This document shows positions 12,308 to 23,137 of a DNA stretch of 64,000 bases, piece after piece (the first letter of the stretch is position 1; each line of letters begins with the position of its first letter). A program made the translations under genes and the position numbers. Source of the DNA: Trichodelitschia bisporula (taxonomy: Eukaryota > Ascomycota > Dothideomycetes > Phaeotrichales > Phaeotrichaceae). The stretch is taken from contig ML996693.1 in assembly GCA_010356995.1 (NCBI GenBank), positions 620,001-684,000 of the forward strand. The letters are read 5' to 3'. The notes under the pieces were generated by a model that saw nothing but the letters and a program-made list of their open reading frames with translations, did not search any database and was not told the origin of the DNA.

Positions 12308-13073
12308 CTATGCCAGCACCTTCATCTTCTTCTTCTTCTTCTTTTCTCCCTCACCTGACTTGCCCTTCTGAAAGTCTCTCCAACTTCCGATGCGCTGCTC
12401 CCGGGTGGCTTCCCATTGCTGGTCATGATCGCGTTTCCTCTTTCGCTCTGTCAATTCCTCCTCTTCCTTTTTCTGCTGGCGTCCCTCCTCCTGCATCTGG
12501 GCCTTGACCTGCTTGCGGCGGCGGAGCTCGTTGTCAACCAGCACAAGTTTTGTCTTCTCACGCCAGTCGTGCTTGAATTCTTCGGACTGCAGTTCCGGGT
12601 TGTCAACGGTCCACTTGCGCTCGCGGATCAGGAGCATGCGCGCATCGGCGATGGCTTCGTCCAGGCGCGTGCGTGCCTTTTCGTCCATGAGCTCCGTTTG
12701 CGCCTTTTTGAGGCGATCGAATGCTTCGGGAGCGGAAGGGTTCGTCGTCTTGTCGGGATGGATGAGGAGGGACTTCTTGCGGTACTGGGCCTTGATGTCA
12801 GACTCCGGGACGCCAGGCTGCAGGTCGAGGACGGCATAAGCATCGAGACGGAAGGCTTTAAGGATACCTGCATGCGTAATCGCGTTAGTACTATGGTATT
12901 ATGCCCGAGTCGCGGATTCCGTGCGAATACGTACGATCAATCTCAGCATCCTGGAGGCAAAGGTGGTTAGTTAAGTGCACATGCGACAGAACGGCGCGCA
13001 AGGAACTGACCTTGTTGAATTCCTTTGCCTCCCTCTCCAGGGCGTCAAGTGCTTCTGTGTCCTCGGAAGCCAT
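12308..13073 (-). CDS. DNAJC8/Spf31-type J-domain protein
   Basis: Predicted spliceosome-associated J-domain co-chaperone, 212 aa. Coding exons on the minus strand are 13073-13011, 12950-12935 and 12867-12308, with introns of 60 and 67 nt starting GTCAGT and GTACGT. The joins give MASEDTEALDALEREAKEFNK, then DAEID, then RILKAFRLDAYAVLDLQ, phase-correct throughout. The J domain occupies about residues 28-95 with the HPD motif intact (LLIHPDKTTNPSAPEAF). It is followed by a coiled, highly charged region (WTVDNPELQSEEFKHDWREK) typical of DNAJC8, and a C-terminal poly-Lys run encoded by a TTC repeat at about 12323-12346. The middle exon is only 16 nt. It diverges from DBP4 across a 400-bp promoter. 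DNAJC8 is known from human spliceosomes and Spf31 from fission yeast Cdc5 complexes; the role here is by homology. Confidence 0.9.
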
Positions 13074-13473
13074 GGCTGAGTGAAGCTTGAGGTGTAAGCG
13101 AGTGGGTAGTGGAGGGATGATGCGCGGTGCAGAGGAGCACAAGAGCAGATGAAGTGGAGAGGTTACGCAGCTATGAAGCGGAGGACGTCAAGAATGGCAT
13201 GGGGGGCGCTTATCGATATGCTAGCCTGACCCCTGCAACGTGCAACGGGATCTAGCCCGACCAGGCTCCAGTATCCTTGTCCCCGCTGACTGCGTCCCAA
13301 AAATTTCCGCCTCTACCAAAAGTTCCTTTGCGCTTCATCTCAAACCTGCCGCAACGACTTGCAGTTGTCTAGGCCTGCACCACTTCACTCGCAAATTGCA
13401 CATTTGGATCAATTGTTCTTACGCTTTCACATGACATTGGACATCGACGATACAACAATAATAGCGCCAAATC
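13074..13473. promoter_or_regulatory. Divergent promoter region, DNAJC8-like / DBP4
   Basis: 400 bp between two start codons on opposite strands. No canonical TATA box stands out. Both products act in RNA metabolism, so shared regulation is plausible but not shown. Confidence 0.5.
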
Positions 13474-15928
13474 ATGGCACCTGGCGTAACGGGCCGCACT
13501 CGGCCGACCAAGCCCAAGAAGCTGCAGCATGCGCAAAAGCGTAAGCGCGATGATGTGGACGTGGAAAAGTTACAGCAAGCTGTCGCGGAGCTCGTGTGTT
13601 CCACCTGTGCCCCGGATGTATAACATGCTAACCGGTGTGGCATCGTAGGATACCAGCACTCCCTTCAAAGACTTCACCGACCTCCCCCTCTCCGACCCCA
13701 CGAAGGCCGGCCTCAAGGCTTCTCACTTTGTCACCCTCACTGATATCCAAGCTCGCGCCATACCTCTCGCCTTGAAAGGAATGGACATACTCGGTGCAGC
13801 GAAGACGGGTAGCGGCAAGACGTTGGCGTTCGTTATTCCCGTGCTGGAGAACCTCTACCGAGGACAGTGTGTTGGCCCGGATGCTGGGCTATGTGCCATG
13901 ATAATCTCTCCAACGCGAGAACTTGCCATTCAGATCTTCGATGTGCTCTATAAGGTCGGACGGAAGGGACATTTGTTCGCCGCTGGGCTGGTTATCGGTG
14001 GGAAGAGCTTGCGGGAAGAGCAGGACGCCTTGGCCCGGATGAACATCGTTGTGTGCACGCCGGGGCGAATGCTGCAACACTTGTCTCAAACCGCCATGCT
14101 CAATGTGGACAATCTCAAGATGCTGGTGCTGGACGAGGCAGATCGCATTTTAGACATGGGTTTCCAGCGGGATCTCGATGCCATTCTCGACTATCTACCA
14201 AAGGATCGCCAGACTCTGCTGTTCTCCGCAACTCAGACCCGCAAGGTGTCTGATCTGGCGCGTCTGAGCCTGCGTGACCCGGAATACATCTCCGTCCACG
14301 AGTCGGCGGCGTCGGCCACTCCCCAGAACTTACAGCAAAATTACGTCTTGACGCCACTTTCCGAGAAGCTAGATACTCTTTGGAGTTTCCTGCAGAACAG
14401 CAAAAAAGAGAAAACTGTAGTGTTCCTATCTTCCGGGAAGCAGGTCCGTTTCGTCTATGAAGCCTTCTGCAAGATGCAGCCCGGCATTCCGCTTCTTCAC
14501 CTCCACGGCCGCCAGAAGCAAACCGCACGCCTTGATATCACGGCTAAATTCTCCGCAGCCAAGACATCATGTCTTTTCGCCACCGATGTGGCAGCGCGTG
14601 GCCTTGATTTTCCTGCCGTCGATTGGGTCGTGCAGGTAGATTGTCCCGAAGATGCTGATACCTACATCCATCGTGTTGGCCGGACGGCTCGGTACGAACG
14701 CAACGGCAAAGCAGTGCTTTTTCTCGACCCCAGTGAAGAGGAAGGAATGCTCAAGCGGCTGGAGGCAAAGAAGGTGCCGATTGAGCGGATAAACGTGAAG
14801 CAGAAGAAGAAGACGAGCATCAAGAATCAACTCGCAAACCTTTGTTTCAAGGACCCGCAGCTCAAATATCTCGGCCAAAAAGCCTTCACATCGTACGTCA
14901 AATCCATCCATATCCAGAAGGACAGGGAGATCTTCGATCTCAATAAGCTTCCACTGGAGGAATTCGCCGCGAGCCTTGGCTTGCCCGGCGCACCACGCAT
15001 ACGCTTCATGAAGGGAGACAACTCGAAGGCGCTCAAAAATGCCCCCCGCGCGGCGCTGGTGTCGGACTCGGAGGAATCCGGCGACGCCTCTGATGCAGAG
15101 GATGTGGAGCCGAAAGCCAAAGCCAAGAAAGCTGGTGTCCGGACTAAATATGACCGCATGTTCGAGCGGACAAACCAAGATGTGCTGGCAGACCACTACG
15201 CCAAACTCATTCGGGACGACGAGGCTTCCTCAGATCACGGCGAAGAGTTCAATGGGGAGCAGGTTCCGGACGACACGTTTCTCTCCGTCAAGAGACGCAT
15301 TGATGTGGATACAGAGTTGCATTCGGGCGACGACGTCCCGGGTTTGCGTCCGAAGAAAATTGTTCACATTGCTGGGGCCAAGCAGCCCATCTTAGTCGAC
15401 TCGAAGCGGGCCGAGAAGCGGCTTTCGAGCAAAAAGAAGTTGCTCAAGTATAAGGATAAGGGCGAGAGGCTTGTCTTCGACGATGAGGGCAAGGCACATC
15501 CGATCTACGAGCTCGAGAGCGAAGAAAAGTTCAGGGGACAAGGAATGCCGGAAGAGCAGCGCAAGAAGTTTGTCGAGGCCGAGCGGGAGAAGGTCGCAAA
15601 GGCGGATGTGGGCGACAAGGAACTCGTCAGGGCCAAGCGGAGGGAGAAGAAGGAGAAGAGGAAGGAGAGAGAGCGCAGGGAGGCGGTGGAGGAACTGCGG
15701 CTCACCGACGGTGCCGGTGCTACTACCAATTCGGCCTTGGACGATTTCCTCCAAGACGCCGGGTCGGATGGCGCAAGCCAGGTGTCGGAGCGGCCGCAGA
15801 AGAAGCAAAAGAAGTGGTTCCAGGATGCTTCCGACGACGAAGCTGTGCCCAGGAAGAAGAAGGCCAAGTTCCAGGAGCCGGAGACATTGGAGGATTTGGA
15901 GTCACTGGCTGCTGGTTTTCTCAATTAG
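13474..15928 (+). CDS. DBP4: ATP-dependent RNA helicase Dbp4 (Hca4/DDX10)
   Basis: Nucleolar DEAD-box helicase needed for early 18S rRNA processing and U14 snoRNA release. Exons are 13474-13593 and 13649-15928; the 55-nt intron starts GTGTGT, has a GCTAAC branch site and ends CGTAG. The product is 799 aa, normal for the family. Visible motifs: Walker [10 protein letters not shown] (about residues 90-98), PTREL, TPGR, DEAD in [12 protein letters not shown] (202-205), SAT (233-235), [12 protein letters not shown] and HRVGRTAR (381-388). The N-terminus is basic ([13 protein letters not shown]). After the helicase core comes the family C-terminal extension with [22 protein letters not shown], acidic patches and a Lys-rich coiled tail. 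The 3' end converges with TRM2, the stop codons being 48 bp apart. Orthology is very likely. Confidence 0.95.
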
Positions 15929-15976
15929 CCTCAGTAGTTTTGAGCGAATACAGTTTAATTCCAGCGTTAAGTCGCT

Positions 15977-17692
15977 TCAGCTCTCTGTAATCTCGCTCTT
16001 CTTCCGCAGTACTGCCACCCCTTCGACATGCCCGGTCTGAGGGAAGAAGTCGAAACCCGTGAGACTCTCGATCTCGAAAACACCTTTGCCCATGCCCATG
16101 CCGCCATCAACCCCTTCCATTCCTCCAACAAGCGCGCCAATGTCCCGTGCTTGAGTGTGGACGTTACAGCTGACGTACACAACCCTGGCCGGGCTGTACT
16201 GGAGCAACTGCGTCAAGAAGCCCTCATCGCACCCCTTTCGCGGCGGATCGATGACAACCACGGTTTCATCGGCGGGGAATGTGATGCTGGCAAAAAGATC
16301 GGATGCATCGGCAGCAATAAACGAAGCGTGCTCGGGAGGGAGGTTGTTGAGGCGAGCGTTTTTAGTGGCGGATGCGATCGACGATGCCGATATGTCGATT
16401 CCTAGGCTACGCTTGAACATTGATGAAAGGGTGATAGTGAAGAGGCCACTGCCGGAATAGGCATCGATAAGGTTGGTGATAGGGCGGCTCGCCGGCGTTT
16501 TCGGCAGGATGTGATCACGGATGTACTGCGTGAAAACCGGGAGGATAGAGTTGTTGTTCTGGAAAAAGGCGCCGGCCGGATTTTGGAAGACGTGGTCGTC
16601 AATGTACTCCGTGGTAGTCGCGTTGGAGTCTGTCATGCATGTTTTGACATGGAGGTATTCACCGCGATCTTCGACTACTGCGTCTCCTGGAAGTGCATCT
16701 GCAGGCTGGTCTCCCGAAGGCTTCGGTTTCCGCTCCGTGTTCTCTCGGAGCAGCAGGGTGGCGCCTCGCAGGTAACTGTCTATATTCTCTGCCACTCGCT
16801 GTCTCTCGCGCTTCATACCAGCTCTGACGGCATCCGTGCCTATCGGGCAGTCCTCGATGTCGAGGGTGCTTCGCGTACCCTTTTTCATGAAGCCAATAGG
16901 GGGAACTTCCGACCACTTTGGTTTGACATTGTTCCGCCGGTCCCTGCGGCCACCAGGAGGACCGTCGAAGTGGGGCGTGAGCTTCGTCCGGTATCCATAC
17001 TCAAGGGGTGAGCCGATGGTGTCACCTACGGAAGGGACGAGGTGCGGGTCGAGGCCCGAGAAGTTGCGGTACGCCTTTTCGACGATAGTTTTCTTGTGCG
17101 CCAACTGGTCGCTGTACGGCAGCATCTGAAACTGGCAGCCGGAGCATTTGGAAAAGTAGGGGCACCGGATCAACGAATCGTCCCTCCGCGAGGAAGGCTC
17201 CACGAGCTTCACAAAGTCGGCTAAGGAATAGGAATAATCTTTGACGTGCTTGAAGACTTTTGCGATGACAACATCACCCGGCACCGCAAAGGGAACAACA
17301 TAGACATGGCCAGATGCGTCGTGATATGCGAGGGCATCTCCAGTGGAGGATATTTCCGAAACGGTTAATTCGACCTCCGATTGCAACTCCGGAAGTTTTG
17401 TAGGTTCCGACCCATGGTTTGAGATATCGTTCGCCAAAGAAAGCGACTTCAGCAGGCTTTGAACGTCGGTCAAAAGCACATCATCAGTTGGGCCTGGCTT
17501 CGCTTGCTTTTCAATCCTCCGCTGCCTCTTGTTCTTGAACCGGTAGCTCTGGTCGTTCATGGAGCGTTTAGTGCTGCTGTGCGGCAAAACATCTACAGCG
17601 GAAGACGGCATGCTGGAATTCCAAGACCGTGTATAGATGGAGGAAGTTTTGGGAAGATATTGAAAGAGGCGGAGAGCGGAGCGTTGAAGCAT
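15977..17692 (-). CDS. TRM2: tRNA (uracil-5-)-methyltransferase Trm2
   Basis: Methylates uridine 54 (T loop) of tRNA using S-adenosylmethionine. Single exon, 571 aa from the ATG at 17692; the frame stays open further upstream but with no ATG. The N-terminus MLQRSALRLFQYLPKTSSIY is basic, hydroxylated and free of acidic residues, as in a mitochondrial presequence, while MPSSAVDV shortly downstream could start a cytosolic or nuclear form. A TRAM-like beta domain lies at about residues 104-164 and a Cys cluster C-x5-C-x2-C at 177-186. SAM-binding DAYSGSGLF is at 410-418, DPPRKG at 482-487, the catalytic Cys in VSCN at about 509, and the C-terminal TGHVE carries the family glutamate. Class I RumA/TrmA/Trm2 fold is clear. 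It shares a 232-bp divergent promoter with mitoribosomal uS5m. Confidence 0.93.
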   Translation of the reverse strand: MLQRSALRLFQYLPKTSSIYTRSWNSSMPSSAVDVLPHSSTKRSMNDQSYRFKNKRQRRIEKQAKPGPTDDVLLTDVQSLLKSLSLANDISNHGSEPTKLPELQSEVELTVSEISSTGDALAYHDASGHVYVVPFAVPGDVVIAKVFKHVKDYSYSLADFVKLVEPSSRRDDSLIRCPYFSKCSGCQFQMLPYSDQLAHKKTIVEKAYRNFSGLDPHLVPSVGDTIGSPLEYGYRTKLTPHFDGPPGGRRDRRNNVKPKWSEVPPIGFMKKGTRSTLDIEDCPIGTDAVRAGMKRERQRVAENIDSYLRGATLLLRENTERKPKPSGDQPADALPGDAVVEDRGEYLHVKTCMTDSNATTTEYIDDHVFQNPAGAFFQNNNSILPVFTQYIRDHILPKTPASRPITNLIDAYSGSGLFTITLSSMFKRSLGIDISASSIASATKNARLNNLPPEHASFIAADASDLFASITFPADETVVVIDPPRKGCDEGFLTQLLQYSPARVVYVSCNVHTQARDIGALVGGMEGVDGGMGMGKGVFEIESLTGFDFFPQTGHVEGVAVLRKKSEITES

Positions 17693-17924
17693 GAATGTGT
17701 GCTCGCCGGTGGTTGTAAAATTTCTGGTAGTCAAGGCTGCGACAGGGCACCAAGATGCGCCACATTATTTGCTGCTAACCCGAAGCCTTCTGCGGCACGA
17801 CCCGCAACCTTACAAAACTTTTGGCCGATCAAGCCCCAACATCACCTCCAGCTCTCACCACAACCCCCTCCGACAACCCCCCTCCGTCGTCCATTGAGTT
17901 GGATATCGTAGCCTCTCAGGCGCA
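17693..17924. promoter_or_regulatory. Divergent promoter, TRM2 / uS5m
   Basis: 232 bp separate the two start codons. The part next to the uS5m start is C/T-rich on the plus strand. No TATA box is evident. Confidence 0.5.
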
Positions 17925-19332
17925 ATGAGCGTCTGTCGCCCAGTCGCGCGATGCCTCTTATCGACATCAGCGGCAAATCCTTCGTCGGCCGCTCTGCGCA
18001 TCGCTCCACATCGTATACGATGTTTTGCAACAACTCCACGAAGCAATGACACCAAGCGCCCCAAGCAGTTGGATCCAGCAAAGAGTTTCCGGCCATACAC
18101 GGAGGAGGAAAAGGCGGCGTTGAAAGCCTACTACACGCCGGAACAGATTGCAGCCATCGAGGCAGCAGAAGCCGCAATCGCCCCTCGCGATCTCGAAAAG
18201 CAGACCAAAGTGCGCACCGACCCATGGCGTGTTACCTACCCTGACGACTTCACCACTATCGACCCGTTGTTGGACTTTCAACCGAAGCCCGAGGTGACGA
18301 GTGCACCTTCATTATACTTGAAGACAGATGAGGAATGGTACAGTGAGACGGCGCAGAAATTGCAGGACCCAAGAACGACGGAGGAACTCTTTGCGCAGGT
18401 CCAACGGTCAAAAAGCCTTCCTGCACATGTGAAAGAGAATGCCCTCAAGCTCAAGAAGCATATTGGCACGCAAAAGGAGACGGCAGTGCGGGTCATGTTG
18501 GGAAAGCTTATCCCGAACAAGACCACGCCGAAGGTGCAAAGCGAGCAGGACCACGAAGAGCTGGCCTTCACTAAGCGGCTGGGACTCGACCCGGACGACC
18601 CCTTGTGGTTAGTAGGCGGCAAGGGCAAGGAGCTGATGTTGGATGAGAGTGCATCGGCGCTCGCGCCTGAGATACCCAAGTTTGACGACCCTCGGGTTCG
18701 CTGGCCCACTTCAGACGAGGATGATCCCGCAGCTGCGGCCATGAAGCAGGTCTCACTGGTTACTGGCTACTCTCTCCAGGAGCTCAGGCAGCTAAAGACG
18801 AAAATACTCTCCAACCATCGCGTAGTAAACCAGACGCGCATGGGCAAGATCCAATCCATATACTGCCTAAGCATTGCAGGAAATGGGAAAGGCCTGCTGG
18901 GAATCGGTGAAGGCAAGTCGGCGGAAGGCAGTGAAGCGGCGCGGATGTCCACCATGGCCGCCATCCGCAACATGAAGCCCATTCCGCGGTACGAAGACAG
19001 GACCATTTATGGCGAGGTCAAGGGCAAGGTCGGCGCCGCTGAGGTTACTCTGAGCTCCCGACCGCCAGGTGCGTTGCTCGTTTCCGTGCCGTTCGCAGCT
19101 AACAGCGTCAGGTTTCGGTATCCGTTGCCAGCATCTCATCTACGAAATGTGCCGCGCCGCAGGAATTTCAGATCTGGCGGCGCGAGTGACGCGCTCGCGG
19201 AATCCCATGAACGTAGCCAAGGCGACATACGAAGCGCTGATGAGCCAACGCCTCCCGGAGGACATTGCGCGTGCGCGGGGGAAGAAGCTGGTAGATCTGC
19301 GCAAGGTGTACTACGCGGGACATGTGCATTGA
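17925..19332 (+). CDS. MRPS5: Mitochondrial small-subunit ribosomal protein uS5m (Mrps5)
   Basis: Component of the mitochondrial 37S ribosomal subunit. Exons are 17925-19068 and 19112-19332; the 43-nt intron (GTGCGT...GTCAG, branch GCTAAC) splits a Gly codon and joins RPPG to FGIRCQHLIYEMC. Product 454 aa. The N-terminus has a mitochondrial presequence (basic, Ser/Ala-rich, RCFATTPRS at 32-40), followed by a long fungal-type extension. The S5 double-stranded RNA-binding-like domain begins near residue 290 (QTRMGKIQSIYCLSIAGNGKGLLGIGEGK) and the S5 C-terminal domain follows (about 365-440, AGISDLAARVTRSRNPMNVAKA). It ends with the conserved VDLRKVYYAGHVH. Head-to-head with TRM2, tail-to-tail with DAD3. 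Confidence 0.95.
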
Positions 19333-19458
19333 GCCAGCAGTAGCGTGTAAATATGAAGGCGACCCCGTCAAGCATGTGCATTCGTATTCTTGTGTCTCGT
19401 GTCCATGTGAAATCGTCATGTCTGTCTCAAACTCCTCCTCCATCGGCGCCTCGCCATT

Positions 19459-19820
19459 CTACCGGCCGTCGTTTGCGCCCATCTCCTCTTCGCCAATCTG
19501 CTGCTGCAGCACGATGCTGTACACGCTCGCCTTGAGCAGCGTGAACACAAGACTGGTCTTGCGCTCGAGCCCACGCAGCGAATCGAGTATTTCAGTCGAG
19601 GGATTCGAGGCCAACTCAGCAAGGAGACCAGACAGCTGCCAGCGGAATTAGCGGTACTCCTTGCGCGCGCGGGGCTGAGGGGAGGACGAACGTTGTTGAG
19701 GTTGTCCAGCAGGTGAGCATACTCGTCCAAAACCTCCTGTTCGAGCGGCGTGAGGGTTTCGTCGACAGGAGGGCTGGTTTGCGACGCGGCCAGGGCCGAA
19801 TCTGGTGGGAGGGAGGCCAT
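19459..19820 (-). CDS. DAD3: DASH complex subunit Dad3
   Basis: Small subunit of the fungal DASH/DAM1 ring that couples kinetochores to spindle microtubules. Minus-strand exons are 19820-19692 and 19635-19459, with a 56-nt intron (GTTCGT...GGCAG). The joined protein is 101 aa: an N-terminal leader, the Dad3 core LTPLEQEVLDEYAHLLDNLNN, then LSGLLAELASNPSTEILDSL and LERKTSLVFTLLKASVYSIV. Only the spliced version preserves the family sequence; reading through the intron shifts into an Arg/Ser-rich nonsense frame. The whole protein is predicted helical, as expected for a DASH coiled-coil subunit. The start is the second of two nearby ATGs; using the first would add six residues. Confidence 0.93.
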
Positions 19821-20270
19821 TGCGGGGTGCGGGCGCAATTTGTGAAGGGCGGTGTTTGGTGGAGCACTTTCACTCGACGTGCGCGATGGGTGAGGCGCGG
19901 TCGCAGGGATTCCGCGCGCTTCTCGGCATCACGCAGGCACGCGGCACCTTGTCCGGATTTTGAACCATCAAGCTCACGTCACGCGTCGAAAACTTATGCT
20001 TGTAGTTATCATACAGCAACGACAACCGTCAAACAGCACCTATGCATGCCCTTCGATTCACAGAAATAGAGAGTCAAGGGAACGCCGTATTTGCCGCGCA
20101 CCCTCAAGGGGAAAAAAAAAAACTAGACGGCTGCCTTTCTGCCCAACTCCGACCCAACTCCCCCCATAAAAAAGTACAGTGTCCACCCGTGAGTCGGCCA
20201 GAATCCCCGGTCGCACATTAGTAGAATGCGAAAGGAGTGTCGTAGAAACCAAAGGTTCCCTCATACAGTC
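19821..20270. other. Spacer between DAD3 and the Nrc2-like kinase
   Basis: 450 bp containing the DAD3 promoter and the 3' flank of the kinase, both on the minus strand. An A-run lies at about 20108-20122. No gene seen. Confidence 0.55.
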
Positions 20271-22315
20271 CTATCTATGCGAAACACCGTCGTCTATCTG
20301 GTGCATGTCGTCGTCTCCATCATGATGCAGCGTGACGCTGTTGAAGTCCTCAAAAGGGTCGGGGACGTCTTCGCCAGGCGTCTGCAGCCCAGAGTCGAGC
20401 GGGACTCCCTTTGGCTTTGCCGCCGAGATGTCCACGCTCTGGCTCTCCTTGACGTTGCGGAAGTTGACCGTGTCAATGCCACGGCCTTGGTGTGGGATCA
20501 TGGGCGGCTTCGTGTTGCGCAACAGCGCCCACTGTGTCGTACGGAAGAAGGGATGCGCCTTGACGTCAGACGCTCCCGCGCGAGAACCGAGCCGTCGCAA
20601 CTCATCCTTGGTAAGGAGCTTGCGGATCAGTTGCTTGCACAAACTTGAGGTGTTAGCAGTGTACGGAATACAAACGAGGGCAGCTAACTTGGATACGGAA
20701 GGCGAGCCAGATCCGTCAGGGAAGGGCACTTCATCCCGCAGGATGTTTGCAAACGTTGCGTTTCGGTTCTTCCCCTTGAAGGGCGTCGTCCCGTAAAGCA
20801 TCTCGTAGATCAAGATCCCGAGCGTCCACCAGTCAACCGCGCTCGTGTGGCCACAGCCTTTGATGACCTCGGGAGCGATGTATTCTTCTGTGCCGACGAA
20901 CGAGTTGGTCCGGAAGTTTGCGATGCAGGACTTTGTGTCGATAGTCGGCAGTTGGCTCGATGACGTGCCATTGCGCCCCAATATCATCGTGGGACGTCCG
21001 CCAGTGTCCGATTGCTTAGAGAGGTCAAAGTCCGAGAGCATGATGTGGCCTGACTGGTGTAACAGGATGTCTGCGCGTGTCAGTAGATGTCATTATTAGT
21101 AAAGAATTAACGCACTTTCGGGCTTCAAGTCGCGGTAGATGAAACCCATCAGATGCAGGTACTCGAGCGCGGCAGTCACTTCGGCAGCGTAGAAGCGTGC
21201 CGCATCTTCGTCAACGCACTTGTTGGGCCTAGTTTGAAGCGCTGCATGGGTCAGTCTGGCTCTCGGAGTAAATGTAATTTCAACATACCGCGGAAGAACT
21301 CGCCGCCGCTGCAGTACTCCATGCACAGATAGAGATGGTCCTCGGATTGGAACGAGTGATAGAGAGTGACGATGAACGGGTGGTTGCTGGTGGCAAGGAT
21401 CTCCTGTTCGGCCAACGCACGCTTGATCTTGTTGCGCTTGATCATCTCTTTCTTGCTCAACACCTTCATAGCATAGAGCCGTGCCGACTTCTTCTCCCGA
21501 ACTAGGTACACCTTACCCACGTCACCCTTGCCGATGAGCTTGATCTTGTCGAAGCTACTCGGACCGACCTCGACATTGCGCACCTTGATCGAGTTGGAGG
21601 AATACGTCCGCCGGAACGTAGCAGCGGCGCGGATCTGGCCGGGCGTCGGGATACCGTTTCCTGTGGGAATTGGCAGCAAGTTGTCGTTGCCAGAAGTGGG
21701 GACCAGGGCTGTGGTGCTCGCATTAGCCGGCATCGGATCATGCTCCATATCGGCGGTCGACGGCCGGTCTCCGTTTTTGCCTTTCGCGAAGAGGCCCTGG
21801 GCATTGGGAGCCGATGCAACGCGCCGCAACTTCCGGGCCAGTTCCTCTTTGCCCGTCGTCGCCGCCTGGTCGTTCGCGCCGCTCACAGCATCGACATCGG
21901 TAGTATTGATCCTCGGCGTGTCCGGCGGCGACGGCGGCACGCTACCTTCATTGTGATGCCGCAGCGCCGGCATGCCCTGGTGCTGGAAGTATGGGTTGGC
22001 ATTGGCCGTAGGCGACATGGCCTCTTCCAAGGCATTGCCTTCGCTGGCTACCGTGTGCGACCGGTTGCGCCCGATGTGAGGGAGGAAGCGAGACTGTCTG
22101 AAGCTTGCCTTTTCATTCTTGGTGGCGCTTGATCCATCTTGCGAACTCTTGGGCTCTTTGGGTTCCTTCTCTCCGCTATTGATCCGGAAAAAGTTCCTCA
22201 ACCGCTGCGAGACGTGGTTTGTCGACACCTGCTTGTTGGTGGACAGGGGAATGCCGCTGAAGGCGCGCTTGTCGCCGCCGGGCAGAGCGGACGACGAGCT
22301 GAAGAGTTGCGTCAT
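20271..22315 (-). CDS. nrc-2: AGC-family serine/threonine kinase, Nrc2/Fpk1/Kin82 type
   Basis: Homologue of Neurospora nrc-2 and yeast Fpk1/Kin82, kinases that act on plasma-membrane flippases and polarised growth. Minus-strand exons: 22315-21289, 21241-21116, 21070-20689 and 20643-20271; introns are 47, 45 and 45 nt. Product 635 aa. The N-terminal 250 residues are Ser/Pro-rich and probably regulatory. Kinase core: GKGDVGKV loop (262-269), AMK lysine (284), RDLKPEN (379-385), DFD (398-400), an enlarged activation-loop insert, GTEEYIAPE, and [16 protein letters not shown]. The third intron joins PSVS to [15 protein letters not shown]; it is 45 nt, in frame and without a stop, so retention would add 15 residues. 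The C-terminal AGC extension carries the [21 protein letters not shown] signature. The subgroup is clear; which of the yeast pair it equals cannot be decided. Confidence 0.92.
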
Positions 22316-22495
22316 TATGTTGTATGTAAACGAAGGTCGGTAGACGAAGGTGGTTTACGAAGGCGATGGGTGGGTGTCGTGGACGGAGGAGCGTAGCCGG
22401 TTACGTGGTTTGATAATAGGGCAATGCTGCCATAGCTTGGGGGCGGAGAAGTGAAGGGGCAGACGTCGGACGGATGAATTGGCGAGGTGTTTGGT

Positions 22496-22510
22496 GGGGG
22501 GGGGGGGGGG
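22496..22510 (+). repeat. G(15) homopolymer
   Basis: Fifteen consecutive G about 180 bp upstream of the kinase start codon; on the kinase strand it is a C run. Its length may be unreliable in the assembly. Confidence 0.9.
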
Positions 22511-22938
22511 TGCGTGAGCGACAGAAGACAGGTTCGATCAGGTTATGAGCGTGTTGCAGTTTTGGGTTGGAGTTCAAACGGGTGGTGGGTGGAGATGTGC
22601 GGGAGTGAAGTCGTCAAGTCGTCAGGGCACCAGGTAAAGAGGTGATGTTGGGACCTTCCCGCCTCCCGTGCGTTTCGCCAGCCAAGACGTGGTGTGGGTT
22701 TGGGACCAACAGAGTGACAGCGCGGGTGGGGTGGGTTCAAGCGGCAAGATCCGAAGGTTTTCCCTTTCGCCTTCTTTTTCAATCTCTGACGGACGGTATG
22801 ACGGAGAAAGGAATTGTTGCTGACAAGACAATGAGAGGAGAGGGAGTCTCGGAGTTTTGGGAGGTTCACGGCCCTAAAGAGAATATGTTTTGGCTGACAA
22901 AAGGGTGATCGACTGTGTCCGTCACATTCCTTAGGTGC

Positions 22939-23018
22939 NNNNNNNNNNNNNNNNNNNNNNNNNNNNNNNNNNNNNNNNNNNNNNNNNNNNNNNNNNNNNN
23001 NNNNNNNNNNNNNNNNNN
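22939..23018. other. Assembly gap (80 N)
   Basis: Run of 80 N; the right flank is G-rich (GGGGAGGGGAGGCGGGGAAGG), suggesting a low-complexity stretch that failed to assemble. Confidence 0.95.
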
Positions 23019-23112
23019 AACTAGGGGAGGGGAGGCGGGGAAGGGGGAAGGGGAAGGGCTGTGCGCGGGAGTCTACGGTACGTAGTTGGGCTTAGAACTA
23101 GAACTAGTGACT

Positions 23113-23137
23113 GGAGGAGAGAGAGAGAGAGAGGGAG
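23113..23137 (+). repeat. (GA)n microsatellite
   Basis: About eleven GA dinucleotides with minor interruptions. Confidence 0.85.

Noticed and set aside
17693-17734. Upstream extension of Trm2 by 14 codons
   Set aside because: The extension begins at a TTG with no ATG; the ATG at 17692 gives a sensible leader.
19416-19458. Longer Arg-rich C-terminus for Dad3
   Set aside because: It appears only if the intron is read through; the spliced frame stops at 19459 and keeps the Dad3 signature.
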